A DNA stretch of 64,000 nucleotides from Enterococcus haemoperoxidus ATCC BAA-382 (lineage in GTDB: Bacteria > Bacillota > Bacilli > Lactobacillales > Enterococcaceae). The notes below the pieces were generated by a model. The model saw only the letters and a list, made by a program, of their open reading frames with translations. It made no database searches and had not been told where the DNA came from. Position 1 is the stretch's first letter. Each line of letters begins with the position of its first letter. The stretch is taken from assembly GCF_000407165.1 (NCBI RefSeq), contig NZ_KE136479.1, positions 569,464 to 633,463 on the forward strand, read 5' to 3'. A program made the translations under genes and the position numbers. Of the stretch, positions 1-8,634 are shown in pieces.

Positions 1-819
1 AAAAAAGATAAAAATAATCGAAAGCTGGAAGATGTCCAATTACCTGGTTTCTTATCGATTTTCAATGAAAACATGGTTGCAACGTCAATTCTGATGCTAT
101 TTTTCTTTGGAATTATTTTAGTTGTGTTAGGCCCCGCTTATTTAATTGAGGCAGGATTCATGGTGGAAGGACAAAGTTTCTTATTTTACATTTTACAAAC
201 AGCGTTATACTTTGCCGTTTATCTGGCCATTTTACAATTAGGGGTTCGGACATTCGTTTCAGAGTTAACAGAATCATTCCAAGGAATTTCAAATACATTA
301 TTACCAGGTGCAGTGCCTGGAATCGATGTTGCTGCAACTTTTGGTTTTGGTTCACCGAATGCTGTGACGATTGGGTTTTTATTCGGTGCTTTAGGACAAT
401 TCATAACGATTGGCTTATTGATTCTATTTAAATCACCAGTGATTGTCATTGCAGGATTTATTCCATTATTCTTTGATAATGCGGTGATCGCTGTTTATGC
501 GAATAATCGTGGCGGATTCAAAGCAGCATGTATTTTCCCATTTATTTCTGGTGTGATTCAAGTACTAGGATCTGCTTTAATAGCGGCATTTATCGGGTTA
601 TCACAGTATGGTGGATATATTGGTATGTTTGATTGGGCAACCGTTTGGCCTGTGATGACATTATTAATGAAATATTTAGGTTATTTTGGTGTTGCACTAG
701 TGGTGATTGCACTGCTAGCAATTCCACAATTACAGTACCGAGCAAATCCAGAAGGATATTTCTTGATTGCTGAAGATTATGATGAATACGTAAAAAAAAT
801 GACAGCAAAAAAAGTTTAA
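1..819 (+). CDS. ulaA: PTS L-ascorbate transporter subunit IIC, 5' end cut off
   Basis: Membrane component (EIIC, SgaT/UlaA family) that imports L-ascorbate while it is phosphorylated to L-ascorbate 6-phosphate. The reading frame is already open at base 1 and continues without a stop into the ATG at 73, so the gene begins outside the window and only its C-terminal part (272 residues) is present. The protein is strongly hydrophobic with several membrane segments and a glycine/proline-rich stretch (FGFGSPNAVTIGFLFGALGQ) typical of this family. It is followed by a stand-alone IIB protein and by ulaD, ulaE and ulaF, which gives the substrate. No IIA gene is in the window; it may lie upstream. Confidence 0.9.
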   Translation, partial: KKDKNNRKLEDVQLPGFLSIFNENMVATSILMLFFFGIILVVLGPAYLIEAGFMVEGQSFLFYILQTALYFAVYLAILQLGVRTFVSELTESFQGISNTLLPGAVPGIDVAATFGFGSPNAVTIGFLFGALGQFITIGLLILFKSPVIVIAGFIPLFFDNAVIAVYANNRGGFKAACIFPFISGVIQVLGSALIAAFIGLSQYGGYIGMFDWATVWPVMTLLMKYLGYFGVALVVIALLAIPQLQYRANPEGYFLIAEDYDEYVKKMTAKKV

Positions 820-1009
820 TATTAGTTAGTTTCAAGAGCTAGCACTGTGCCTTGCTTCGAGCGTATCAGTTCAAGTTTTAAGGATTGATGGATTCGAGAA
901 AAATAGAAAAAATAAATGAGACAAAGAACGTCGGGGTCATTTTTTCTATTTTCCTTTCAAGGCTGAATCAGCTCTTTAAGTTTTGAAATTATATGAGGAG
1001 GAAATTAAG

Positions 1010-1309
1010 ATGAGAGTATTAGTATCTTGTGCAAATGGATCAGGAACCAGTTTAATGATGAAAAAAAGTGTGGAAAAGGCGTTGAAAGAATTAGGATTTA
1101 ATATTACCAATATTCACCATTGTGCCATTTCTGAAGGAAAAAGTACGGCAGGACAATATGATGTTGTATTTTGTCCAATGAATTTTTTGAATATGTTTGA
1201 TGATGCTAAGAAAAAAGGGATTACAGTTGTTGGTGTAAGAAATGTCATGTCTGCTAAAGAAATCAGTGAGCGTGTGCAAGAAACTGAGTTAGCTGCGAAA
1301 TTTAAATAG
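1010..1309 (+). CDS. ulaB: PTS L-ascorbate transporter subunit IIB
   Basis: Cytoplasmic phosphocarrier of the ascorbate PTS, 99 residues, the usual size of a free-standing lactose/ascorbate-type IIB. The phosphorylated cysteine is Cys6 in the N-terminal motif VLVSCANGSGTS. The ATG at 1010 is chosen over the TTG at 983 because it follows GAGGAGGAAATTAAG at a good distance and puts the active-site loop at the usual place. It lies 190 bp after ulaA and 75 bp before ulaD in the same direction. Transfers phosphate from IIA to ascorbate bound in UlaA. Confidence 0.9.
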   Translation: MRVLVSCANGSGTSLMMKKSVEKALKELGFNITNIHHCAISEGKSTAGQYDVVFCPMNFLNMFDDAKKKGITVVGVRNVMSAKEISERVQETELAAKFK

Positions 1310-1322
1310 GGATAGTAAAGAT

Positions 1323-1354
1323 GAGGCTGGGGAACATTATAATGTCCTAGCCTC
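1323..1354 (+). repeat. Intergenic hairpin between ulaB and ulaD
   Basis: Inverted repeat with outer arms GAGGCT (1323-1328) and AGCCTC (1349-1354) and an inner ACATT/AATGT pairing. There is no run of T after it, so it looks like an RNA-processing or stability hairpin inside the operon and not a terminator. The GAGGCTGGG start resembles the left end of the larger inverted repeat at 33385. Confidence 0.5.
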
Positions 1355-1384
1355 TTGAAAAATGAAAGTAAGGAGAGCGAAAAA

Positions 1385-2023
1385 ATGAGTAGACCTAATT
1401 TACAAGTAGCGTTAGATCATTCTGATTTACCTAGTGCAATCAAAGATGTGGTTGCAGTTGGCGAAATTGTAGATATCGTAGAAGTCGGGACGATTCTTTG
1501 CTTGCAGGCAGGAGCAGAAGCAGTACGCTGTATTCGTGCATTATACCCTGATAAAAAAGTAGTTGCAGATACAAAATGTGCAGATGCTGGTGGAACTGTT
1601 GCAAAAAATTGCCGAGAATCTGGGGCAGATTGGATGACGGTCATTTGTTGTGCAACGATACCAACAATGAAAGCTGCTGCAAAAGAAGTAGAAGAAATCC
1701 AAGTTGAATTATATGGAGATTGGACATATGAGCAAGCACAAAAGTGGTTGGATGCAGGGATTTCTCAAGCTATTTATCATCAAAGCAGAGATGCACTTTT
1801 AGCAGGTGAAACTTGGGGAGACAAAGATTTGACCAAAGTAAGAAAATTGATTGAGATGGGATTTAGAGTTTCGGTTACGGGTGGATTGGATATAGAAACA
1901 TTAAAACTATTCAAAGATCTCGATGTCTATACGTTTATTACTGGTCGAGGGATCACAGCTTCTGAAAATCCTAAAAAAGCTGCACAAGATTTTCAAGCAG
2001 AAATCAAACGTATTTGGGGGTAA
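1385..2023 (+). CDS. ulaD: 3-keto-L-gulonate-6-phosphate decarboxylase
   Basis: Decarboxylates 3-keto-L-gulonate 6-phosphate to L-xylulose 5-phosphate, an early step of anaerobic ascorbate use. A TIM-barrel protein of the orotidine-phosphate-decarboxylase superfamily, 212 residues. The N-terminus PNLQVALDHSDLPSAI and the motif VVADTKCADAGG, which holds the catalytic Asp/Lys/Asp set, are characteristic, and the phosphate-binding end VTGGLD...FITGRGIT is present. The ATG at 1385 is preferred to the upstream frame start at 1355 because of the AAGGAGAGCG ribosome binding site just before it. Followed directly by ulaE. Confidence 0.92.
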   Translation: MSRPNLQVALDHSDLPSAIKDVVAVGEIVDIVEVGTILCLQAGAEAVRCIRALYPDKKVVADTKCADAGGTVAKNCRESGADWMTVICCATIPTMKAAAKEVEEIQVELYGDWTYEQAQKWLDAGISQAIYHQSRDALLAGETWGDKDLTKVRKLIEMGFRVSVTGGLDIETLKLFKDLDVYTFITGRGITASENPKKAAQDFQAEIKRIWG

Positions 2024-2028
2024 AGTTT

Positions 2029-2889
2029 ATGACTACAATAGGAATCTATGAAAAAGCACTCCCTAAAGATATTGACTGGAAAGAACGTTTACTATTAGCA
2101 AAAAAATTAGAGTTTGATTTTGTTGAAATGTCGATCGATGAAACAGATGAACGTCTTCAAAGGCTAGACTGGACAAAAGAAGAGCGAAAAGAAGTAAGAG
2201 AGGCAATTCATGAGACTGGGGTAAAGATATTATCGATTTGTTTAAGTGGACATCGACGTTTTCCCTTTGGTTCTGAGGATCGGAGCAAACGAATTGAAGC
2301 GATGAACTTAATGGGAAAAGCAATAGACTTGGCTTCCGACTTAGGTGTTCGCACCATTCAACTTGCTGGTTATGATGTTTATTATGAAAAGAAAACGTTA
2401 AAATCCAGAGAGTATTTCATTGAAAATTTAAAAAAAGCAGTTGCAATGGCAGCAGCAAAAGAAATTGTGCTTTCAATAGAAATTATGGATGATCCATTCA
2501 TAAATTCTATTTCTAAATTTTTGAAAATCAAAGATCAAATTCGCTCACCTTATCTACAAGTGTATCCTGATGTTGGCAATTTATCGGCTTGGCCGGAAAA
2601 TGATGTTGGTTATGAATTAGAAATCGGAATTGATCAGATTTCTGCAATTCATTTGAAAGATACTCTGGCTGTAACGGAACAGTTTTCTGGTAAATTTAAA
2701 GAAGTTCCCTTTGGAAGTGGGTGTGTAGATTTTTTAGGGTGTCTTAAAACCTTAAAGCGCTTGGAATATAATGGGCCATTCCTGATTGAAATGTGGAGTG
2801 AAAATAGTGAAACACCCGAAAAAGAAATCGAACAAGCAAAGGCATTTTTATTTCCTTATTTGAAGGAGGCTGGGTATCGTGACAAATAA
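2029..2889 (+). CDS. ulaE: L-ribulose-5-phosphate 3-epimerase (L-xylulose-5-P epimerase)
   Basis: Converts L-xylulose 5-phosphate to L-ribulose 5-phosphate. A 286-residue xylose-isomerase-like TIM barrel; metal ligands of the family are visible in LSIEIMDDPFI, QVYPDVGNLSAW, IHLKD and FLIEMWSE. The start ATG at 2029 follows a GGGGG box that overlaps the ulaD stop codon, so the two genes are nearly contiguous. The 3' end overlaps the next start (araD/ulaF) by 11 bases, which implies translational coupling. Confidence 0.92.
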   Translation: MTTIGIYEKALPKDIDWKERLLLAKKLEFDFVEMSIDETDERLQRLDWTKEERKEVREAIHETGVKILSICLSGHRRFPFGSEDRSKRIEAMNLMGKAIDLASDLGVRTIQLAGYDVYYEKKTLKSREYFIENLKKAVAMAAAKEIVLSIEIMDDPFINSISKFLKIKDQIRSPYLQVYPDVGNLSAWPENDVGYELEIGIDQISAIHLKDTLAVTEQFSGKFKEVPFGSGCVDFLGCLKTLKRLEYNGPFLIEMWSENSETPEKEIEQAKAFLFPYLKEAGYRDK

Positions 2890-3589
2890 ATTACTAGTAG
2901 ATGAGATGAAAGAAAGAGTTTTTGCTGCAAATCTAGCTTTACCTAAAGCAGAATTGGTAAAACTTACGTGGGGAAATGTTAGTGAAATCAATCGGGAAGC
3001 AGGCTTGATTGTAATCAAGCCAAGCGGTGTTTCATACCAAACCATGCAAATGAAGGACATGGTTGTAACTGATCTAAATGGAGAAGTGTTAGAAAAAGGA
3101 ATGAAGCCTTCATCAGATCTCGCTACACACGTTGAATTATATAAAGCTTTTAAAGAAATCAACTCAGTAGTACACACTCATTCAAAACATGCAGTAATGT
3201 GGGCACAAGCTGGTCGAGAGATACCGGCTTATGGTACTACTCATGCAGATACTTTTTATGGGGTTGTTCCTTGTACACGTCAACTATCCTCAGAAGAAGT
3301 AACCTCTGCCTATGAAGAGGAAACAGGAAAAGTAATTGTTGAAACCTTTAATGAAAAAAAAATTGATCCTTCGGCAGTTCCTGGAGTACTAGTTTATGGA
3401 CACGGACCGTTTACTTGGGGGAAAACGCCACAACAGGCGGTAGAAAATAGTATTGTTTTAGATGAGATAGCTGAAATGGCTTGTGCAACGGAAGTTGTAA
3501 ATGATTCAGTAATGCCGATTCCTCAATACCTTTTAGATAAACATTTTTTTAGAAAACATGGTAAAAATGCATACTATGGGCAATCTTAA
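2879..3589 (+). CDS. ulaF: L-ribulose-5-phosphate 4-epimerase
   Basis: Converts L-ribulose 5-phosphate to D-xylulose 5-phosphate, which enters the pentose phosphate pathway and completes ascorbate breakdown. Class II aldolase/epimerase family, 236 residues. The zinc-binding HTHSKHA motif and the later HGPFTWG histidine are present, as are the phosphate-binding GNVSEIN and KPSGVSY segments. Translation begins at a GTG (2879) after a strong GAAGGAGG box. Named ulaF and not araD from its place at the end of the ascorbate operon; sequence alone does not separate the two. Confidence 0.9.
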   Translation: MTNKLLVDEMKERVFAANLALPKAELVKLTWGNVSEINREAGLIVIKPSGVSYQTMQMKDMVVTDLNGEVLEKGMKPSSDLATHVELYKAFKEINSVVHTHSKHAVMWAQAGREIPAYGTTHADTFYGVVPCTRQLSSEEVTSAYEEETGKVIVETFNEKKIDPSAVPGVLVYGHGPFTWGKTPQQAVENSIVLDEIAEMACATEVVNDSVMPIPQYLLDKHFFRKHGKNAYYGQS

Positions 3590-3612
3590 AACATAGATTC
3601 TTTTTGATTAGT

Positions 3613-3658
3613 AGTGTAGATAAGTCTGATAAGGACTTTGTCTGCACTTTTTTGTTTT
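3613..3658 (+). terminator. Rho-independent terminator of the ula operon
   Basis: Stem AGTGTAGATAAGTC (3613-3626) pairs with GACTTTGTCTGCACT (3634-3648) and is followed by a T-rich tail, 24 bp after the ulaF stop. Confidence 0.85.
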
Positions 3659-3750
3659 TTTAAAGAAATGATAGTTTGAATTTTATGTAGTACTTGAATT
3701 TAAATTTAGAAAAGCTATACTAGAAAAATAACTTAAAAGAGAGAAAGAGG

Positions 3751-5088
3751 ATGAGTATGGGGGAGAATCAATTAAAACGTGAAATTTCACTATTTGGCGC
3801 TTTTTCAACAGTTATGGGAACTGTTATTGGTGCAGGGGTCTTTTTTAAAACAGCAAGTGTAGTTAGTTTCGCTCATTCACCAAGTTTAACGATTTTTGCT
3901 TGGGTATTAGGTGGTGTTTTAACTTTATGTGCAGGTTTGACAAGTGCTGAATTAGCTACAGCTATTCCAAAAACAGGAGGAGCTGTTAAATATATTGAAT
4001 ATACATATGGAAAGTTGCCAGGCTTTTTGCTAGGGTGGGCACAAAGTGTAATTTATTTTCCAGCTAACATTGCGGCCTTATCGATTATTTTCAGTACACA
4101 ATTTATACACTTATTTCATTTATCAAATAATCTTTTGTTACCAATCGCGCTTGGAACAGGGGCAAGCGTCACCATAGTTAATTTATTAGGTACTAAAAGT
4201 GCAGCAAATTTACAGTCTTTTACATTAGTAATCAAGATGATCCCAATCGCTTTGATCGTGCTAGTAGGATTTTTTATGCCAGCCAATGTAGAAGTTTCAT
4301 TATTTCCTATTAAAGCTGGTGGAGATAGCAACTTTATTCAAGCACTTAGCGGCTCATTACTAGCAACAATGTTCGCCTATGATGGTTGGTTGGGTGTTGG
4401 CGCTGTAGCAGGTGAAATGAAACGACCAGAAAAAGATTTACCAAAGGCAATATTTTTTGGCTTGACGTTTATCACGATTGTCTACGTTTTAATTAATTTT
4501 GTTTTTCTTAAAACATTACCAATCGAACAGCTTTCTGGAAATTTGAATGCAGCGTCAGAAGCATCAAATCAAATTTTTGGTTCAATTGGCGGTAAGGTAG
4601 TGACGATTGGGATTTTGATTTCTGTTTATGGTGCATTAAATGGGTACACGATGACGGGAATTCGAGTTCCTTATGCTTTAGCATTAGAAGAAATGATCCC
4701 TTTTAGCAAGCAGTTTCAAAAGCTGTCTAAAAAATATGTTGTTCCTTATGTAGCAGGTATTTTTCAGTTTGGTATCGCAGCCGTCATGATGTTTTTTGGT
4801 AGCTTTGATTTGTTAACAGATATGTTAGTGTTTGTTATGTGGCTATTTAGTCTTTTGATTTTTTTTGCAGTATTTATTTTAAGAAAAAAAGAGCCTGAAC
4901 TCAATCGCCCCTACAAAGTCCCTTTTTATCCAGTAATTCCTATTATAGCAATTATTGGCGGATTGTTTATTTTAATCACTACACTGTTTACACAAACGAT
5001 ATTAGCCAGTATTGGTATTGGAGTGACCTTATTAGGAGTTCCTATTTATCTGTTAAATCAAAAGTCAAAAGCGGTAAAAAGTAAATAA
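3751..5088 (+). CDS. Amino acid permease, SteT-like (APC superfamily)
   Basis: Polytopic membrane transporter of 445 residues with about 12 hydrophobic segments. The first membrane helix carries the APC substrate-binding signature MGTVIGAGVFF (about residues 22-32), and the central FAYDGWLGVGAVAGEMKRPEKDLPKAI matches the LAT/SteT (serine/threonine exchanger, YkbA) branch. The substrate cannot be read from the sequence; serine/threonine is the best guess. The ATG at 3751 follows GAGAGAAAGAGG. Stands alone, with a terminator before it and a hairpin about 110 bp after it. Confidence 0.85.
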   Translation: MSMGENQLKREISLFGAFSTVMGTVIGAGVFFKTASVVSFAHSPSLTIFAWVLGGVLTLCAGLTSAELATAIPKTGGAVKYIEYTYGKLPGFLLGWAQSVIYFPANIAALSIIFSTQFIHLFHLSNNLLLPIALGTGASVTIVNLLGTKSAANLQSFTLVIKMIPIALIVLVGFFMPANVEVSLFPIKAGGDSNFIQALSGSLLATMFAYDGWLGVGAVAGEMKRPEKDLPKAIFFGLTFITIVYVLINFVFLKTLPIEQLSGNLNAASEASNQIFGSIGGKVVTIGILISVYGALNGYTMTGIRVPYALALEEMIPFSKQFQKLSKKYVVPYVAGIFQFGIAAVMMFFGSFDLLTDMLVFVMWLFSLLIFFAVFILRKKEPELNRPYKVPFYPVIPIIAIIGGLFILITTLFTQTILASIGIGVTLLGVPIYLLNQKSKAVKSK

Positions 5089-5154
5089 CTTTCATTTAAT
5101 GTCAAGAATTTATCGCTTTTTAATAAGAGTTTGATAAAATTGGCCAAAATTATT

Positions 5155-5238
5155 TGGTATAATGATCTTGATCTAAGTCTTTGTCATCAGATAAAGCATG
5201 ACTCTTGCTTAACCCTTTTAGGCAGGAGTTCATTTTTC
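5155..5238 (+). other. Promoter-like and terminator-like pair 1 (possible short RNA)
   Basis: An extended -10 box TGGTATAAT (5155-5163) is followed 40 bp later by a hairpin, ACTCTTGC (5201-5208) with GCAGGAGT (5222-5229), and a T-rich tail. If used, this gives a transcript of about 70 nt. The hairpin may equally serve as a late terminator for the permease gene. No plausible coding sequence is seen. Confidence 0.4.
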
Positions 5239-5270
5239 TCAAAAATTTTAATAAAATTAACAATTTCTGA

Positions 5271-5403
5271 AAGACATTCTAGTCAAATTTTTAGTATAAT
5301 GGATATATCAAAACGATAAACTATTTTGGGGAAGATAGTGCATCAGAACTCTTGGTAAAGCTATAAATGTTGAAATATCAACATTTATAGCTTTATTTTT
5401 TTA
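5271..5403 (+). ncRNA. Promoter/terminator unit 2, candidate small RNA of about 100 nt
   Basis: A weak -35 (AAGACA, 5271-5276) and a perfect -10 (TATAAT, 5295-5300) precede a perfect 17-bp hairpin: arms 5357-5373 and 5378-5394 around a 4-nt AATA loop, then TATTTTTTT. The region between contains GGGGAAGATAGTGCATCAG and no ORF. The hairpin is the best terminator of this intergenic space, far from the permease stop, which favours an independent small RNA. Not matched to any known RNA family by eye. Confidence 0.45.
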
Positions 5404-5497
5404 CTTTTAAAACGAAGGATTAGTATGGGGATGGGAAAATGGAACGCTTTATCTAACTATTTGTTAAAGTAATTCGAAATAAATAAGGTGTTAGAGG

Positions 5498-5592
5498 TTA
5501 ACAAGGTAAGCAAAAAAGATAAAATTTGTGGATACGATTTAATTATCATGAAACCAGGACAAAACTTAAGATGTTTTGTTCTGGTTTTTTTG
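5498..5592 (+). other. Promoter/terminator unit 3 just upstream of comGA
   Basis: Promoter-like TTAACA (5498-5503), 16-bp spacer, TAAAAT (5520-5525), followed by a strong terminator with arms AAACCAGGACAAAAC (5551-5565) and GTTTTGTTCTGGTTT (5573-5587) and a T run. It predicts a transcript of about 60 nt and also isolates the comG operon from transcription coming from upstream. Confidence 0.5.
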
Positions 5593-5611
5593 CAATAATA
5601 TTTAGTTTAAT

Positions 5612-5634
5612 TGCGTATATTATTTTAAGGAGGG
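5612..5634 (+). promoter_or_regulatory. Possible competence (com-box-like) -10 element and RBS of comGA
   Basis: TGCGTATA (5612-5619) matches 6 of 8 bases of the streptococcal/lactococcal ComX com-box TACGAATA and sits between the preceding terminator and the AAGGAGGG ribosome binding site (5627-5634). No ordinary sigma-A promoter with a good -35 is visible in the 20 bp left after the terminator. The match is weak and remains a hypothesis. Confidence 0.3.
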
Positions 5635-5640
5635 AAGTAG

Positions 5641-6603
5641 ATGGATATTAAAGAGTTTTCATTGAGCTTGATTGAATGGGGAATGACAGAATGTATTCAG
5701 GATATCTATGTTTTACCTGTTGAGAATAAGGTTCAGGTATTTGCTAGGAGAGGCAAAAGCCGAGTTATCTTTAAAGAACTAAACGAAAGTGAGGGAGAAA
5801 AATTAATTTTTCATTTTAAATTTATCGGCAGCATGGATGTAGGTGAAAAAAGGAAGGCGCAAGTTGGTTCAGCGACATATGCAATCAATCAAAATATTGT
5901 TCGCTTACGATTATCAACAGTTGGTGATTTTAGACAAAGGGAGAGTCTAGTTATTCGCTTTTTGCATATTTTTGGAACTAGTCGGGAAAACTATTTTTTG
6001 CCCCAGCAATTAACCATTATTAGAGGACAAGTTAAACGCCGTGGGTTACATTTATTTTGCGGACCTGTTGGCTCAGGTAAAACGACGTTAATGTACAAAT
6101 TAGCGAAAGAGACAGATCAATTTCAACAAGTAATCACAATAGAAGATCCTGTTGAAATCGAAGAAAAAGCTTTTTTACAGTTGCAGACTAATACTAAGAT
6201 TGATTTAACTTACGATGTATTGATCAAAGCCTGTTTACGTCATCGTCCTGATATTTTGATTATTGGAGAGATTAGAGATGGACTTACCGCCCAAGCTGCA
6301 ATTAGAGCCGCACTTACAGGACATACGGTATTTGCAACGATTCACGCAAGAAGTATCACTGGAGTATATGAACGGCTCATTGAACTAGGCGTTCAGCAAA
6401 GAGAGATTATTGAATGTGTGGCAGGTATTATTTACCAACGACTATTACCTTTTCGGACTACTACTGAAGAAGAAGTCAGTGGGTTACTTATGGACTATGA
6501 TTTTTCCGGAAAAAAAACCTCTAACTGGTTGAAAGAGTTAAGAAAGGTTTGGGCATATGGATTTATTGATAATCAAACATTTGAAGAAGAAAAAGAGCAT
6601 TAA
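5641..6603 (+). CDS. comGA: Competence pseudopilus assembly ATPase ComGA
   Basis: Cytoplasmic secretion ATPase (GspE/PilB superfamily) that powers assembly of the transformation pseudopilus. Length 320 residues, usual for Gram-positive ComGA, which lacks the long N-terminal domain. Walker A is GPVGSGKTT (about residues 141-149), Walker B ILIIGEIRD (about 205-213), and the Asp box ITIEDPVE lies between them. First gene of a seven-gene operon and overlaps comGB by about 47 bases. ATG at 5641 follows AAGGAGGG. Confidence 0.95.
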   Translation: MDIKEFSLSLIEWGMTECIQDIYVLPVENKVQVFARRGKSRVIFKELNESEGEKLIFHFKFIGSMDVGEKRKAQVGSATYAINQNIVRLRLSTVGDFRQRESLVIRFLHIFGTSRENYFLPQQLTIIRGQVKRRGLHLFCGPVGSGKTTLMYKLAKETDQFQQVITIEDPVEIEEKAFLQLQTNTKIDLTYDVLIKACLRHRPDILIIGEIRDGLTAQAAIRAALTGHTVFATIHARSITGVYERLIELGVQQREIIECVAGIIYQRLLPFRTTTEEEVSGLLMDYDFSGKKTSNWLKELRKVWAYGFIDNQTFEEEKEH

Positions 6604-7603
6604 ACTATCAAAACAACAACAGCAGTTGTTTATTCAATTATTGGCTGATTTGTTAAGTAATGGATTTACAATTCAGGAAAGTTTAGCATTTATGAAAAAA
6701 TCCCGCTCAATTTCAAAATCAGCAATTGATTCTTTGATTAACGTTATGGAACGCGGAGATCCGCTACATAGCAATTTAGCTGGATTGGGATTTAAGACGA
6801 CCGTCATTACGCAAATTGAATTTGCTCAAACGCATGGAGATGTAGCTGGAACATTAAAAAAAATCAAAGAACATATGAAAATTGTTGATAAACAACAGCA
6901 AAATTTCTATAAGGTTATTAGCTATCCTGTGTTACTTTTACTTTTTTTAACAGTTGTTTTGATTAGCATTCGTCAAGTTTTATTGCCTCAACTAATGGCA
7001 AACGGAACGATTCAGGTAGAGAATATAGGGATTCAATTTATTCAGAAAAGTCCTTATTATATAGTGACATTTTTAGTTAGTTTAGTAATTTTGAGCCTTT
7101 TGGTTCGTGGTTATTTGAGCAAAAAAACTTTTTTTCAAAGAGCTTTGCTTGTTTCGAAGATCCCTTTTTTAGGAAATCTTTATAGAGAATATAATTCAGC
7201 ATTTTTCGCACTTGAATGGGGAAAATTATTTTCTCAAGGATTAGAAATCAAAGCGGTCATTCAATTGATGCAAGTGACGGAACAACGATCCTTAATGAGT
7301 GAACTTGCTGAAATGATCGAAGAGCAATCAATGTTAGGGCATACGTTTTATGAGCAATTACCAAAATTTTCCTTCTTTTCTCCAGAGTTGTCTTTGATTA
7401 TTCAACAAGGTCAGGTCAAAGGGAACTTAGGAAAAGAATTGATTTTGTATAGCGAACTGTGCTGGCAACGCTTTTTTAAACGAATGGAAAAATTGATTCA
7501 GTGGATTCAACCGGTTATTTTCTTAGTGGTAGCATTTTTAGTTGTGAGTATCTATGCAGCGATGTTGTTACCAATTTATGGTGGAATGGAGGAATTTTTA
7601 TGA
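6557..7603 (+). CDS. comGB: Competence pseudopilus membrane platform ComGB
   Basis: Inner-membrane platform protein of the GspF/PilC family, 348 residues. Three clear hydrophobic helices (near residues 120-145, 165-185 and 320-345) and the two repeated cytoplasmic GspF domains, recognisable as LADLLSNGFTIQESLAFM and WGKLFSQGLEIKAVIQLM. The ATG at 6557 lies inside comGA, after a reasonable AAAGG box. Its stop overlaps the comGC start (ATGA type). Confidence 0.93.
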   Translation: MDLLIIKHLKKKKSIKLSKQQQQLFIQLLADLLSNGFTIQESLAFMKKSRSISKSAIDSLINVMERGDPLHSNLAGLGFKTTVITQIEFAQTHGDVAGTLKKIKEHMKIVDKQQQNFYKVISYPVLLLLFLTVVLISIRQVLLPQLMANGTIQVENIGIQFIQKSPYYIVTFLVSLVILSLLVRGYLSKKTFFQRALLVSKIPFLGNLYREYNSAFFALEWGKLFSQGLEIKAVIQLMQVTEQRSLMSELAEMIEEQSMLGHTFYEQLPKFSFFSPELSLIIQQGQVKGNLGKELILYSELCWQRFFKRMEKLIQWIQPVIFLVVAFLVVSIYAAMLLPIYGGMEEFL

Positions 7604-7884
7604 AAAAGAAAAAACAACGAATAAATTACAAAGGGTTTACCTTGTTAGAAATGCTTGTTGTGCTACTAATAATTTCTGTCTTAATTTTATTATTTGTTCC
7701 GAATCTTTCAAAACATAAAGAAGGAGTAGATAAGAAAGGCAATGAAGCGATTGTTAAAATAATAGAAACACAAATGGATCTTTATGTTATGGAAAAAAAT
7801 CAAACGCCAACACTAGAGCAGCTTTTAAAAGATGAATATATTACGCAAGAACAATTTGAGAAATATCAAGCAAACAAGAAATGA
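7600..7884 (+). CDS. comGC: Major pseudopilin ComGC
   Basis: Major subunit of the competence pseudopilus, 94 residues. The type IV prepilin cleavage motif is GFTLLEM: the peptidase ComC/PilD cuts after the glycine and the glutamate five residues later is present. It is followed by a 20-residue hydrophobic helix. The ATG at 7600 overlaps the comGB stop; the upstream in-frame start at 7501 lies within comGB and would add an odd N-terminus. The prepilin peptidase gene is not in the window. Confidence 0.93.
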   Translation: MKKKKQRINYKGFTLLEMLVVLLIISVLILLFVPNLSKHKEGVDKKGNEAIVKIIETQMDLYVMEKNQTPTLEQLLKDEYITQEQFEKYQANKK

Positions 7885-8336
7885 TCATGAATAATATGAA
7901 AGGTTTTACTTTAATAGAATCGTTGATCGTTGTGTTTATTTGTACTATTTTTATGTTGCTTCCAACACTCGCTATAAAAAAATGGAAACAAGTGTTAGAA
8001 GTCGATCAATTTTTATCCTCATTTGAAAAGAAATTGCTTTTCACACAACAAATGTCTGTTGTCAATACAATAGACACTCAGATTGTATTTTTTGAGCAGA
8101 GTCAGCAAATCCATTTCTTGATTCCAAAAAGCGAGCATACATTGGAAACAGAAATATTGGAAATACCAGTGACGTTAATAGCTAATGGGCCTGATAAAAT
8201 CACTTTTAAAAAGGGGTCAGGTAATAACGGGAAGTTATCAAAATTTTCTTTTTCATGGACACAAAGAAAACAATTAATTGAATTCCAATTTCAGTTAGGA
8301 AGTGGTCGCTATCTTAAAAAAATCAAACAACTATAG
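7881..8336 (+). CDS. comGD: Minor pseudopilin ComGD
   Basis: Minor pseudopilin, 151 residues, with an N-terminal prepilin motif KGFTLIES followed by a hydrophobic helix (LIVVFICTIFMLLPTLAI). It overlaps comGC by four bases (ATGA). Members of the set are poorly conserved, so the assignment rests on motif, size and order in the operon. Confidence 0.9.
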   Translation: MIMNNMKGFTLIESLIVVFICTIFMLLPTLAIKKWKQVLEVDQFLSSFEKKLLFTQQMSVVNTIDTQIVFFEQSQQIHFLIPKSEHTLETEILEIPVTLIANGPDKITFKKGSGNNGKLSKFSFSWTQRKQLIEFQFQLGSGRYLKKIKQL

Positions 8337-8634
8337 CGGATATATATTACTAGAAAGTTTAGTTGCACTTGGATTATTATGCTTGATAACGGGAAGTTAT
8401 ATATCAATCAATACATTTCTACTAAAGAAAAATAAGCAAGCAACGAATCAATTACAGCTTCACAGAGTTTTGTATGAAGAAATGAAGCGTTATGAAAATC
8501 ATGGTGGACTGTTGACTCAAGACATACATTTAGAAAATAGTCACTATCAACTAAAACTTTATAATACTGAGAATAAGTTGATAGAAGTGGAGATTACAGA
8601 TGGAAAAGAGAGCTTTACACTTAAAAAAGAGTGA
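8302..8634 (+). CDS. comGE: Minor pseudopilin ComGE
   Basis: Small minor pseudopilin, up to 110 residues, with a prepilin-like motif SGYILLES and a hydrophobic helix (LVALGLLCLITGSYISI). The GTG at 8302 is the most likely start but AGGA lies very close to it, so the exact start is uncertain. It overlaps comGD by 35 bases and comGF by 35 bases. Confidence 0.82.
   Translation: MVAILKKSNNYSGYILLESLVALGLLCLITGSYISINTFLLKKNKQATNQLQLHRVLYEEMKRYENHGGLLTQDIHLENSHYQLKLYNTENKLIEVEITDGKESFTLKKE

Noticed and set aside
820-1009. Hairpin-like AT-rich sequence between ulaA and ulaB
   Set aside because: AAAATAGAAAAAA/TTTTTTCTATTTT arms exist, but the base composition makes this pairing likely by chance.
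5131-5319. 62-codon ORF after the permease
   Set aside because: No ribosome binding site, starts on TTG and runs through a hairpin and a promoter-like region; composition is not protein-like.
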